From the NCBI GenBank assembly GCA_037893245.1, contig JBAIAA010000537.1:496001-560000 (forward strand): 64,000 bases of DNA, written 5' to 3'. Below the pieces are notes generated by a model, which saw only the letters and a list, made by a program, of their open reading frames with translations, was not told where the DNA came from and ran no database searches. Origin of the DNA: Crossaster papposus. Lineage: Eukaryota > Echinodermata > Asteroidea > Velatida > Solasteridae. Below, piece after piece: positions 44,663-57,352 of the stretch (the first letter of the stretch is position 1; each line of letters opens with the position of its first letter). Position numbers and translations under genes: made by a program.

Positions 44663-45521
44663 GACAATGGACCGATCCGGATTTGACCATAAGCCCCGCC
44701 CACCTTAGCAACGGCATGGCGACGCCATTACCTCGGTCAAGTTGCACTCACGTGAACGTGTACATACGTACTTTACGTATACAGATGTCGTGTAGGCTAG
44801 GCGTATCACGTACAACGAAATATTTATTTAAACTTTAGGCGGGGACTATCAGCAAGCTAGCGGACGATGACCATTATTTTAAGGAAGGGTATGTACAGTA
44901 CATGAAGGATGGACAAGTTGCAGTTGGGGGAATGAAGCATGCATGCCATGAGCCGATCAGGAGAGAAGAAAAACCATGGAATTTTAAGTTACGGACGGTG
45001 TATTTGTATCTGTATGGTTGCTTGGTAAGTATACCCGTACTGGAATAAATCATAGCCTAATTAATAGACTTCTACACATGTAGAGCATTACTATTAACTC
45101 TACATAGGCCCCCTATCCTACCTTAGACTATACTGTCCTTGACCTTGTCTTCTTGACATTCCCGCCTTTCACGTCACACGAGTTCAACGGTAATTCTCAT
45201 TTTCGAGATTTGTTTTGGTATTTAACGGGAACAAAATGATGCCGTGATACGAGTACCAGCGTGCTATTTACATATTTCCTGACCATTTCATGCATATTTT
45301 GACATTTTTAAAAACTCCACATAGCCGTATTTTGATTGACAAACACGGTGCCTTTTCGTACCGAAGCTATTTGTTTTTGTACACTTTTCTAAGCACATGT
45401 GATATAGTTTGACCGAGCTAATGGCGGACCACGCCTGTAGCAACCGTTGCTATTTACCTGAACAAAACTCGGAATCTTATTGGTCAATGCGCGCGTAGTG
45501 ATTGACAGGCCGGATCCATTT
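44663..45521. mobile_element. 859-bp insertion with exon-like frame (unit C only)
   Basis: The insert splits a sequence continuous in A (7913-7921, GCTCGGAAAATTCCGAGCAG). Ends are weakly inverted: AATGGACCGATCCGG at the left and AATGGATCCGGCC reverse-complemented at the right. The two TTGACCAATAAG/TTGACCATAAG-like blocks just inside also mirror each other. Within it, about 44844-45028 is open and reads DDDHYFKEGYVQYMKDGQVA and later KPWNFKLRTVYLYLYGCL, ending at GGTAAGTAT, a good splice donor sequence. No domain is assigned; it may be a captured or remnant transposon exon. Confidence 0.65.
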
Positions 45522-46760
45522 CGAGCAGAATAATTGTTTGGCATTTGCATGCGCGTGTGACGTTGCGTGAATAATTACGCCCATTTTTATTAAAATGCTA
45601 GGCTAACCTCTTACTATTTGTAATTTAAAACAAATCTTCCTATGACCAATTATATTTACAATGCAAGGTCGACTCCTTACATTTTTTTTTTAAAGGAAAA
45701 CAAAGCTAACCCCTTACAATTATTAAGTTCTAACAAACAATTATTTCATTCAAAACGCAAGGCTAACCCCTTACAATTGTTTATTTGGTCATTTTTCTTT
45801 TAATGAACAAATTTATCTTGCACCTGTGACCTGTCAATTAATCGAGGAAATCATTCAAACTGCTGCTCAGAGGGGAATGCACAGCAACAAAAACAGAACC
45901 GCAAAACTGGCCACAGAACCCACAGGCGAACGTTGGTTGGTTGGTTGGCTCGAATCTGGCTTCGGTCTTAGTTTTAGTTTCTTTCCCTTAAGCAATTTTA
46001 GTTCCAAGAATACAAGGCTCACCCCTTACACATATTATTTAATTTCTTTCTACATACTTCCGTAAGAAAGTTAATTTCTTTTCCAATTCTACCTATATTT
46101 AAAACACAATCTAATAAATATAAATATACACAATATAAATAATACTCAAGACGAGAGTTTTGACTTTGTGAACAATTGGAAGTGTGCACGCTGGTACACC
46201 TTGAGAGACGCAAAAGAAAGGGGAAAGTGGATTTTTTTTTTTTTTTTAAACTAAAACTGCTAAATGCTCTGTAGGGCTGGTCTTTTCCCGTAACGCTTAA
46301 ACATTAGGATACACCATTGGTAATTGCTCAAATTATCATGAATAGGTAGATTTGGGGGGGGGGTTGTATTTTATAGTAAATATCGTTTAACTGACCTGTC
46401 CGAAGTTTTACAATCACGGATGCCGAGAAAAACACGAAAAACAGCGTTTGTTTTCAACCGGCGTCGAGCAGTTATTCTTATGTTATCTTTGTTTTTTCGC
46501 GATCGCCGGCCGGCGATCACGAATTTTTCTTCATAAAATTATACTTTTCGGAATAATTACAGGATATCTAGCGCAATCATTTTGCTGAATGCCTAGAATC
46601 ATTATTTACTTTCAAATGAGTAAGATATTTCTTAATAATTCGGTAGTTAATATTTTCGATATCTGCAAATGGTGTATACTACCTTGAAATCGGCGAAAAC
46701 TAAACGTTTCAATTTTCTAAAATATTAGGGCTTCAAATCGCTAAATAATGTTGAGCCGTC
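45522..46760. other. Gene-free conserved spacer (unit C, right part)
   Basis: Matches 7921-9141 of A, including the CTAACCCCTTACA series (about 45598-45780) and the GATCGCCGGCCGGCGATC palindrome near 46500. Confidence 0.55.
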
Positions 46761-47105
46761 AACATTTACAAAGGCTTCAAATAGCCCAATATTTATACAA
46801 AGGCTTCAGATAGCCAAACATTTACGAAGGCTTCAGATAGCCAAACATTTACAAAGGCTTCAAATCGCCAAACATTTACAAAGGCTTCAGATAGCCAAAC
46901 ACTTACAAAGGCTTCAAATAGCCAAACATCTACAACGGCTTCAAATAGCCAAACATTTACAAAGGCTTCAGATAGCCAAACACTTACAAAGGCTTCAAAT
47001 AGCCAAACATTTACAAAGGCTTCAGATAGCCAAACACTTACAAAGGCTTCAAATAGCCAAACATTTACAAAGGCTTCAAATAGCCAAACATTTACAAAGG
47101 CTTCA
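46761..47105. repeat. 27-bp minisatellite, left part (unit C)
   Basis: About 13 units; the order of GATAGCC/AATAGCC variants matches B, with fewer units. Confidence 0.92.
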
Positions 47106-48585
47106 TAGTATCCCTAACTTAAGGTTCATCTGTGAAAAAATGTAAAAGAAGCTAATTTCAACTGATTTGGGTAGGTATGGGTATGGACAACTACCAAAAA
47201 AAAGGAAGGAGGGATAGGGGTTGGGGAACTTTTTTTATTAGAGGTCAAAGGTCATTGACCCCTCCCCAAATCCATAAAAATTATATTTCAGCAACAAAAT
47301 ATGGTATATAGATGATCTTGGTGTCAAAATGCACAGAATTACAATAGAAGATGACATCAAATAATTATTGACCCTTGGGACCAAATCCTGACCTCCGAAA
47401 ATGAGGTCAAAGGTCACAAAACAATTTTATTACTAAAATGTCATATTTATAGCAACAAAATATGGTATATAGATGATCTTGGTGTCAAAATGCACAGGAT
47501 TATGAAAGAAGATGACATAGAATAACTACTGACCCTTATAAAAGAGGTCAAAGGTCAAAAATAGACGTATTACTAAAATGTCATATTAGTAAAATAACAG
47601 GAAAATTACCATGAACAAAAACAAATCTAAGAGGCTAATTTCAACTTATTGTGGCGGGTATGGGGGTTATTATTTATTCCAAGAGCAAAGAAGGAGGGGG
47701 AAATTCCCTTTCTGAGGGTCAAAGGTCTTTGACCCTGCACTAAAACATTACAAATTGTATCTCAGCAGCAGTATGTTTTTCATAGGCCTAGATGATCTTG
47801 GTGTCCAAATACACAGAATTATACTAGGAGACAAACACAATATGAAATGGATTATTCACCACCAAAATACGAGGTTAAAGTTCAAAATGAGCAATTGGGT
47901 GGGGGGGGGGATTAAAGTTCATTAGTGTCAAATAGTTTGTGTATGTAAAGTATATGTGCATTTATAATCATGTTTGGTGTTTATTGGGAAGGAGCGTAAT
48001 CATACATTCAGCCTACGTTTTTTTTATTATTAAAACGATTCTCGGTCACATGGGAAGGACATTAAATTGAAGGACGTCTAACGCTGGGTTATGTGGAATT
48101 GTTTGTTTTTTTCTGTGAGACTATTAGGTTTTTTAGTTAAAGATGAAGTGCTTTTGCAAGAAAATAGCAAAGGGAAACCGGTTTATGCAGGCATACTTCA
48201 AGGAATGATCAGTTTATTTGTTGTTGTTTGTTTGATCAATCCCAGAGTTAGCTGTAGTGAATCAGAACTCATTCTACTATGGGAAGGGGAGGGTGTTTAT
48301 GGAAGTTGTCACAAGTCAGAACTATTTCTCATCGTTTTCATTATTGTTTTGGAGATGCTGCAACAGTTCTGCTGCGTGAAGTATCATGGGATTGTATGTT
48401 TGTTGCTGGTCTGCAGAGATAAATCTGTATATTTATGATTTGCTGGTATGCCAGCAGTGTGGTTGCGTAACTATATTGCCCAGAGCGTAATTCTTAATGT
48501 AATTTTTTTCTTAGTGATATACGCTTCTGGGAAGTCAGTTCTGGCCACATTTTTTCTGCGAGATTGCAGTCGGTAGGAGGAAGTG

Positions 48586-48620
<35 letters not shown>

Positions 48621-50455
48621 CGTGTACAAGTTTCAAGAGAACCCCTCCGTGTTTTTCGTTATTTTCTTGAGACGCGGTTCTGCTGACAAGTATCATATGA
48701 ATTGTATTTGTGACTGGCAGAGTTAAATCTGTAATTGTACGTTATCTAGTGGGTATGCCAGAGAGTGGTTGTTTGACTGGCCTCTCCGGAGCGTAATTCT
48801 TAACTCTTTTTTTTTTTTTTTTTTTGGTTTGTGGTTTGTGTATGGCAACAGTGGTCCTTTGTTTTTAGTTCACTCAGTGATTGATTATTACCGGTAATAA
48901 TATGCCGTCCCCTTTTTCTCTCCTTTTTTGGAAGGGGAGCAGGGCATATTTTTTGTGCTATATTATGCACTTCATCAGTCACCATTCTTTCAGTTTACTT
49001 TTCTTTTTCCTTGTTTTTATTTGTGTGTCGGTTTATATGACAGATTGCAAGGACAAATACCGGCTTTGGGGGTGTATTGATCAAAAGGAAGGCATCTTGA
49101 CTTATTTATTTTGTTTTAGTCTTGAGAGCCATTTCTTTGATCATTGTTTTGTTCTTCCAATAGTTCCAATAGGATTTGCACATTCTCCTCATCCAGGTTG
49201 TTTTCTTCTTGGTTGGATTGTGGAGATGCTTTAGTCCTAGATCAAACAAGTTCATATTTTATGTTTTTGTGCCGTTTGTATGCCAAGGGTTGGGTATCAA
49301 ATAGCCTACATGTATTTATGTATTCGTTTTCACTAATCCAGTGCCTGTGTTTGAGGAGTGCCCATTTGAGAGCTGGGTGCGCGAATCGTGGGTAGTATGG
49401 TAGCACGAACACCAGTGGGGTATTGTGGTGTTTTTGGGTTTTTTTCACGATTAGAGTCCGCGGAAGGCTCGCCCCTTTGAGGAAGGGCTAGGTCTTCGTT
49501 TGTGTATCCGCGCTTTTTAAGTTGGTCCTTGAATAATTCAACCCTCTCCTCAAAGTCTTTACCGACTTAGGGTGTGCTGAATCTCTCTGCTGTATACAAG
49601 ACTCTCTGCAAGATGCACCAAACTCCTCTTCTTATTAATAGGAAACTTTTGGGACATCTCACTTCACTGGGGTAACTAGTCAGGGTACATGTAGGCTAAC
49701 TAGGTGTTATGAGTAATCACTTCTTAAACAAAGACATAATTCATGTTGTTTTATGTTATACGTATATCTCTAGGGTGGTGCTTTGTGGATTCAATATGGG
49801 GCTTCGAATAATGACCTTTGACCTTTAAGGTCATATGTGGCGGTCGATTTGTATCTTACATTTATATCACAAGAATTTAAATTTTTCTACTTCCAGTGTA
49901 ATTATGACCATTTTGACATCAAGATCATACAAGTACATATGTTGTTGCCGAGATACAATTGATAGTGTTTTAGTCCAGGGTCAATGACCTTTGACCTCTG
50001 CTCCTAGAATAAATAATAACTCCCATACCCGCCACGTAAGTTATAATTAGTCTCTTCGATTTGTTTGTGCTCATTTTTATTTAATGATAATTTTCCTGTT
50101 ATAAATATGACATTTTAGTAATAAAATAGTTTTTTGACCTTTGACCTCATTTTGGGAGGTCAGGATTTGGTCCCAAGGGTCAATAATTATTTGATGTCAT
50201 CTTCTTTTGTAATTCTGTGCATTTTGACACCAAGATCATCTATATACCATATTTTGTTGCTGAAATATAATTTTTAGTGATATAGGCAGGGGGCAATGAC
50301 ATTTGACCTCTAATAAAAAAAGTTCCCCAAACCCTATCTCTCCTTCCTTTTTTTTGGTAGTTGTCCATACCCATACCCACCAAAATCAGTTGAAATTAGC
50401 TTCTTTTAATTTTTTTCACAGATTGGCTCAATATATGGCTAATTTAGGGTTACTA
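47106..50455. mobile_element. DNA transposon T2 (unit C)
   Basis: 3350-bp copy at the same place in the array as in B, with the same termini and TCA flanks (47103-47105 and 50456-50458). Nearly identical to B apart from homopolymer lengths and scattered substitutions, so one insertion was duplicated. It carries the same set of DR1 motifs (for example at about 47404) and the same open but domain-free frame (48091-48438). Confidence 0.85.
49123..49583 (-). pseudogene. Reverse transcriptase C-terminal fragment within T2 (unit C)
   Basis: Same fragment and lesions as in unit B (TPLVFVLPYYPRFAHPALKW here; stop after KYELV). Confidence 0.45.
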
Positions 50456-50855
50456 TCAGATAGCCAAACATTTACAAAGGCTTCAAATAGCCAAACATTT
50501 ACAAAGGCTTCAGATAGCCAAACATTTACAAAGGCTTCAAATAGCCAAACATTTACAAAGGCTTCAAATAGCCAAACATTTACAAAGGCTTCAAATAGCC
50601 AAACATTTACAAAGGCTTCAAATAGCCAAACATTTACAAAGGCTTCAAATCAGCCAAACCTTTACAAAGGCTTCAAATTGCCCAATATTTACAAAGGCTT
50701 CAAATTGCCCAATATTTACAAAGGCTTCAAATAGCCAAACATTTACAAAGGCTTCAAATAGCCAAACATTTACAAAGGCTTCAAATCGCCCAACATTTAC
50801 AAAGGCTTCAAATAGCCAAACCTTTACAAAGGCTTCAAATTGCCCAACCTTTCTG
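50456..50855. repeat. 27-bp minisatellite, right part (unit C)
   Basis: About 15 units. The array end and about 150 bp that follow it in A and B are missing: the text jumps from TTGCCCAACC to TTTCTGATGCGCTCGG. Confidence 0.92.
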
Positions 50856-51351
50856 ATGCGCTCGGCGAGGTAATAATATAGTAATATAGTAATATCAGTA
50901 ATATCATGGGCTTTCAAGAAGAAGCGAATAAATGTCCCCTGAACCAGCATTGATCAAGCATCATGTAAGCCAATGATTGGCCGAGTGCAACAGTTCTACG
51001 GTAACTTGTAACAAGGACGCGTCAAATCTTAATACTGCGCGCTATAAATGTACGCGCGGCATTTTTCAAAATGCGCGTGTCGTCTGTTAACGCCATAGAT
51101 ATATAATTAAAATAACTAGATTGGCCGCGCGTACAATACGCTGGTTCAGCCTGCGCGCTGCCATTAATCACGTGCTGACGGCAACGCGCAAAATTTGAAA
51201 TGATGTGACGAGCATGCTTTCGACAACCAAACACATAATTTGACTAGCACGAGACGAACTAAACGTCTTCATTTCCGGATACTGTAGTCTGTTTCCATCT
51301 TTTTTAGAATAGGCCTAACGTTTGCCGAGTATTTCTAATGGTGTAGATGAA

Positions 51352-54300
51352 ATGGTGAATAATTGTGCAGCAGCTATATGTAAAAGCCGAGGGAGGAGAA
51401 AAGAACCTGGAAGACAATCTCTCCCTAAACTGAGATACCATAGGTAAGTACATGTACACTTGGGGGAAAAAAGAAAGAAAAGAAATTTAGATAGATTACT
51501 GACACCAACGGCAAAGCAAACCGTAGGCCCTACTGACTGGACAGTCATTTACCATAGCATAGATAGGCTTATTTCTTAATAGGCTGATAGGCTACTGACA
51601 TCATTTGAATTCATACTCGTAACAGACATTCAACGCTAAGTTGCAGAGTTATTTTCAAGTGTAAAATGCAAACAAGAAAACATTAAAGCTCATATTAACC
51701 TTTAGACCCTATTGCTTCTGTTGTTTTCATCTGAGATTTCCCCTCAAGGACACAAAGAGAATGAGCATTTGGTTGCACAGAGTTAAGAGGAAACTACCAA
51801 ATGGCAAACCTTGGCACCCAACCGAACATGACATGTTATGCAGCGACCATTGTTCTGCCGAGTGCTTTGAGGTTCGATGGCGTAAAACATATCTTCGCGA
51901 TAACGCCTCGCCATCATTGTTTGAGGACTACCCAAGTCATTTAAAGCATGTAAGATCAATACAAAACAAAGAACTAAAATTTGAATGTTAATTATATTTA
52001 TTTCATTATTGTAAAACGAACGTTGAATTGCTTTTAAAATATGATTGTTGTTTAAACTAACCGATACTGTATCATAAGTGTATTTATTACAAGCGGTCGT
52101 AAAAAGAAATTGCAAGATTCAAACATGCCTCGTCAATAGAAATAGGTAGGCTACATAGTGTGTAACAGAGCTTATCAAACAACATGTTGTTAAGCTCACC
52201 GCTCTTAATTTTTTAATTTGTTTTCCCTCTCTTTCCTCCTGAAAAGTGTGAAATACAAAAAGAGCATAATTAATCTTGCAATAATTTCCCTTTAAATAAT
52301 TATAGAGTAAATGTGATCTCTTCGAAGATGGCCTAAAGCCCCTAAAGAAGAGTAAAAGGCCAGCCATCAAAGACGAAACTTCACTTGCCCCCTCACCACC
52401 AAAATCATGTCATCTAAACGACCACGACTACTCACGGCCACCAGAGATGGATCTACCACAAAGTGTAGTAGAACAAATCACGAGTCTAAAAAAAGATTCA
52501 AAAGAGCTCAAACGTACAAATAGCCGTTTGTCCAAGAAGCTTACATCAGTGAAACAAGTTGTGCTTTCTTTGAAGAAAGAATGCCTCGTCACAAGCGACA
52601 GGGCTGAGACGATGGAGTCGAATTTCTCTAATTTGCAGTTGGAATTCCTTGATAAGAGGCACGACTCGTCAGGAGATAACCAGAGCTACAGCGATGAGAT
52701 GAAAAAGTTCTCCCTGTATCTTTACTACTGCTCCCTCAAAGCGTATGAGTTTATCAGGAAAGAGATCAAGTTGCCTTCTGTACGCACTGTGAGGAGATGG
52801 CTTGCTACAATATCCTGCTACCCTGGCTTTACTAAAGAGGCATTGGATGCCATTAGAGAAAAGCATGCATCTTCTGAGCACGAAACCCTTGTTTGCCTCA
52901 TGGTGGATGGAATGAGCATCCGAAAGCAGGTGGAATTTGATGGATCTTGTTACGTAGGGTACGTTAAACAAAATGCCACTTTGTTAAAATGGAAATTTTG
53001 TAGAGTGATTACTTGTCATCATAATAGTGCTGCTAAAGGTTGTTTATTCTATTTTCCATTTTACAAACAGATACGAAAATCAGCTGTTGTCTTGCTACTG
53101 AATGCATAGTTCTGATGGCAGTTGGAATGAATGACAATTAGAAACTTCCAATTGGATACTTTCCTGTAGCAAAAATGTGCGCTGAGACTGATCACAGAGG
53201 CATTGGTTCTGTTGTGGGATATCGGAGTGACAGTAGTGTCATTAACTGGTAAGTTTACTACTACATGTACTACTTCATTATAAATCAACCAAGGGGTGGT
53301 ATGGAAATGTTACAGTTTTGATATACCAACATCTCGTTGTCCACAGGTGACGGATTGAGTGCGAACCTTGCAACAGCAAAGCTCCTTGGAGTTGTCTTAG
53401 ACCCCCCTCATAGTATGCAAACGTGGTTTCCACATCCATGTAATCCGCTGGAAAAAGTATGGTACATACTCGATGCCTGCCATATGCTCAAACTCATGCG
53501 CAACTTACTTGGTTCTTGGAAAGTCATCTTGGATGGAGAGGCCAACTCATATGGTGAGCTTAATTTTCTAACTTCATTTTGTTTTAACCTACATTCCCTG
53601 TACTACAAAAATTAAGAAATAAACACTTAAATAAATAAATTAATTAATCAATAATACCCACAAAATGGATAAATTAAACAAATTAATAAATGAAAAATAA
53701 ATCGCACATTATTTTGTAAATTTAGTGTGTTGGCAGTTCATTGAAAACCTTCATCAAACCCAAGATGCAGAAGGGCTCCGAGCAGCAAACAAGCTCCGTT
53801 CAGCACACATACAATGGCAAAAGCAGAAGATGAAAGTATCATTGGCCGCACAGACGATCAGCAACTCGGTGGCAACAAGTTTAGAGTTTCTGAGAGATCT
53901 GGGTCAACCAATGTTTCGAGGCTGCGAGGCAACTACAAAGTTCCTTCGAATTATTGACAGGTATAATCCAGTTTTCGTCGTTATGGAAAACTAAAATGCA
54001 TTTCCTTAATTTTATGTTTCGATCCGCTCTGTGTAATCTTACATTATTGTTTGCTTTCAGATTGTTTGATATCTGTAATTCAAGAAATCCCTCTGCAAAA
54101 GGTTTCAAAGAATCTTTAAAGCTCACCAACTTGGCGTCATGGCGACCATTCATGGAGAGGGCTAAGCTGTACCTGATGAATTTGAGGGACATCAAGGGTA
54201 TTCCCATCATCGATACACGAAAGAAGACGGCACTGGTCGGCTTTATTGTTGATATTCAGTCTATCAATGGTATCTTTCAAGACCTATGTTGAGGGTCCAC

Positions 54301-55437
54301 AGCCCAAACTGAAGTACGTCATATTAAGCATTAACATTTTTAATATTTGTAACATTTGTAATAATATTTAGATTCGTTTATCTCGTAACATCCCATTGAT
54401 GTAAAAGTATATCTGGCGACAATGGACAAGTATGTGGAAATGCAATTAACTGGCATGTTTTACAATGTTTCCAGGTATTTGTTGACTTACAAATTGAGCC
54501 AAGACCACCTGGAGCTCTTCTTCGGTGCTATCAGAGGTAGAGGAGGGCACAACAATAACCCATCTGTTACCCAGTTCAGGTGCGTATGTTAAACCATGTA
54601 AAACTAGAAATGACGAATATTTCGTGGAGGGGAGGTAAAGTGGCTGTGTTATGTATGTATTGGCACTCTTGAGTTGTATACTGATTTGATTTGCTTAAAT
54701 TCTTTCACACAGACGAGCGTACCGACAGCTCCTGTTGTGCCACATCAATCCGCCGCCATCAAACACAAACTCAACGGTACAGGATATGACACGACCCTAC
54801 TGTCCCTAATACCCCAGTCACAATTAAAGCGGAGCCCGGGCGGCGTGTGCGATTTATAGGCATCGGCCGGCGTGTAGAGGTCGGCGAAAGATCGTGCGAT
54901 ATGGCGGTCACAGTCACAATTAAAAGTGCCCCGTACGCTGCCATGACGGGTCAGTTTGCGATGCGAAACGCCGCACCAGGTTTTAAGTCCGAGTTAAAAG
55001 TAACTCGATGCCCGCCCGATGCCAAAAAATGATTCGGCAGCCGCAAGGAGTCCCGTGGGGCCCCGGCCGAAAATGCCTAGAAATCCGCCGCAAACTAATC
55101 GCAAACCCATCGCAAGCCAATTGTGACTGGGGTATAACCCCAGCTACAGATGTCATCGCGACCATACCTGGAGTACCTCCTGAACTCAGTGAGTTTAATT
55201 GCAATGTGGTTGCATATATAGCAGGTTTCGTGATAAGAAAAATCGTCAAATCAATCAGCTGCACCGAATGCATGGAGGCTCTAGTCAAACTTCCTACAAC
55301 TCCTCATCACTACGACAGGCATCTACATCTAATCCAACTACGAGATAACGGGGGGTTGATATACCCATCTGATGACGCCATGGTCGTTTGTAAAGCTTCG
55401 GAGAGAGTGTTCCGTATGTATAATGGTACCACCTAAT
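51352..55437 (+). pseudogene. P-element transposase (THAP9-like), multi-exon, disrupted
   Basis: DNA-cutting transposase. Exons, by reading frame and GT/AG sites: 51352-51443, 51736-51949, 52306-about 53000 (donor unresolved), 53071-53248, 53347-53553, 53726-53960, 54061-54313, 54475-54579 and 54713-55437. Exons 1-2 join in frame into a THAP zinc finger: CAAAIC, YHRFPLKD, WLHRV, W-x-P and LCSDHCSAECFE. The usual CSDHF...CFE order is seen, but a Cys stands where Phe is common. Exon 3 has a Lys/Leu coiled coil, then LMVDGMSIRKQVEFDG. Exon 5 has LDPPHS and ILDACHMLKLMRN. Exon 8 has YLLTYKLSQDHLELFFGAIR, whose D-x-x-E matches the spacing of the Drosophila catalytic D528/E531. Lesions: Trp to stop and a frameshift in exon 4, a one-base shift near 54285, and a MITE plus frame mismatch in exon 9. 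Confidence 0.88.
54810..55134. mobile_element. MITE TACCCCAGTCACAATT inside the transposase last exon (TAA flanks)
   Basis: 325-bp element with ends TACCCCAGTCACAATT and its exact complement, flanked by TAA (54807-54809 and 55135-55137). Without it and one TAA, the frame reads from GYDTTLLSL into TPATDVIATIPG. The 3-bp T-A-A duplication fits PIF/Harbinger-type integration. No coding content. Confidence 0.87.
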
Positions 55438-55554
55438 AGTAGATGCATGAGATGGGCATTGACGTTGCAACAGTACAGATTTACTGTAAAGGCCATAAGG
55501 GGTTCTGACAACATTGGCGCAGATTTCTTGAGCAGATGTCCAGGCAACGACTAG
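55438..55554 (+). pseudogene. Ty3/gypsy-type RNase H terminal fragment
   Basis: The frame reads SRCMRWALTLQQYRF and then IRGSDNIGADFLSRC, matching the end of gypsy RNase H, where an RWxLxLQxY strand is followed by a G-x-x-N-x-x-AD-x-LSR motif. Only about 40 codons remain. Upstream, the transposase tail (ECMEALVKLP, CKASERVF) runs directly into it, so the retroelement is 5'-truncated at about 55430. Confidence 0.7.
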
Positions 55555-55643
55555 AGCTAGAGAATTGTATATGACAGTGTAAATATTAAGGATGTGTGGT
55601 TAACTGTAATCCAGAAGATAAGCAGTTCATACCAGGAAATAAT

Positions 55644-55648
<5 letters not shown>

Positions 55649-55680
<32 letters not shown>
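55649..55680. repeat. Poly(A) run of 32 bases
   Basis: Homopolymer between the RNase H fragment and the candidate LTR. Confidence 0.85.
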
Positions 55681-55682
<2 letters not shown>

Positions 55683-55790
55683 AATAGAATTGTGAATTAT
55701 GTTTTGTAGTAAAATAATGTGATAAGAGTACAGTTTAGAATTATACATTTTTTTAAGAGTAATTCGCTAGCGAGGGGACGTGTCACAGAG

Positions 55791-56920
55791 TGATATTTAT
55801 TTTAGTCGAAATTACTCTAAAAATGATAAACACAAATTTATATTCATGTGGCCTAAATAATGGTTTTCGTGAAACCTACATTTGTTGAAGTTGAGAAACA
55901 AAATTGTATTTTCTTGGGGCCGCCACGCCCAAACATTTGTCAAACCATTGGACCATTTTAGAATGGTGTGATCCGCGTTAGTTGATATGTCATTGTTAGC
56001 ACTTTATAAATTTGCATATATTTGAATAATGACTATTGGTTTAGTCATTTGAATGTAAATACCAACATTTTTCAACCGTTGTATGCGGTATTGCTAGGAT
56101 GTTTCTTTGGGGTTTACAAGTAAACGAATTTAGAATGCTAGACGCATATGTCATTGAGATTCCGAGGAGAGAGCAGCAGCTAGCCTTGATGATGACTTGT
56201 ATTACCTAGCTATTGAGAGCTTAAACATTGTACAAACTTGAGGCGTGGAGAGTTATTGAGAGCTCGCTGAAGGTACTGTGCGCCGTTACCCGTAGCACTA
56301 GTAAGCCAGGAAACATCCATATCCTGTAAGTTTATTTTTGTATAATATGACTTATTTATTGCATTTTTGTATAAATCTATAAGGTAATAATCATAAGATT
56401 TAGGAAACCGAAAACAAACTAATGACCATTTTCGAGAAGCTTGTAAAACATGATTTACTGTGTGTTGCAACAAATTTAAGAAAGTTTGTATGCGTCTGTA
56501 AGCCAAAAGAAATAATTATATCAAGAACACAATGTATAGTCTTTATATTTTGGGTAAGGTGTTTTTAAAATGGTAAAACTAGTATACTGGATGCAACCTC
56601 TAGTGGCATTTAATTTGGTTAAAATTCCAGGGTTCAAGGGTTGAGCTTGCACCTGACCAGTAGACGGTATGGCCGGACCGCAGCGGCGGACCTGAGGACC
56701 TGACAGCGTCACTGGCCTAAGGGACTGATGAGCCATCAACACTACAGAGCCACATTTTAGTTTAGATTTTGATTGTATAATTTTTGTCAATAATTAGCGT
56801 TGTGAATAGAAAATTGGATATAGGAAGACGTCCTGAATGTTAATTGGAATTCTTGTAAATAAATTGTAAATATTGTACAACCCGCCTCGACCAAAACAAC
56901 TTTTCTGAGTGTCGGTGTTA
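55791..56920 (+). repeat. Candidate 3' LTR of the gypsy-like fragment
   Basis: The purine-rich GCGAGGGGACG just before TGTCACAGAGTGATATTT at 55791 resembles a polypurine tract followed by an LTR start. An AATAAATTG signal near 56858 and a C/T-rich end near 56885-56920 suit an R-U5 region. No second LTR is present, so the exact ends are inferred. Confidence 0.45.
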
Positions 56921-56926
56921 AAGGGA

Positions 56927-57352
56927 CTACCGAAGGTCAATCTCCCGGGTGTAGTCAACATTTAAAAGACTAATAGGACGCCAGTTTTTAAAATCATAAC
57001 GGCTCCCCAAGTTCTTATAAATAAGTTTGACCAGAGCGGAATTCATAAAATTGCTCAAAACCCCTTTATTGAAACGGTCATTGTATAATTCCGAGATGTC
57101 ATTACCAAGAATATGCCAAAACATTTGGTAAAATTCTACCGTGAGGCCGTCTATACCTGAACTTTTGTTTTTGTTCATTTGAAAGAGAGCATTGTTATCT
57201 CTTCTTCGGTGATTTTTTTTATCCGAATCTTTAAGGATACTTTCAGGAATTGCCTTAGCTTCAATGTTCGACACAATTTCATCTAAATGGGCTTTGGATA
57301 CATTTTCTGAATTGTACAGGTTTCTATAGAACTCATTAGCAACATCGATCAA
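56927..57352 (-). pseudogene. L1/Tx1-like reverse transcriptase fragment
   Basis: The minus strand is open for 141 codons. FYRNLYNSENVS and NKSSGIDGLTVEFYQMFWHI lead to FKNWRPISLLNVDY. The order K(S/P)xG-DGLT-EFY-x-x-FW followed by NWRPISLLN is typical of L1-clade LINEs, different from LINE-alpha, beta and gamma. Both ends are truncated. It lies inside the P element, downstream of the transposase. Confidence 0.75.
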
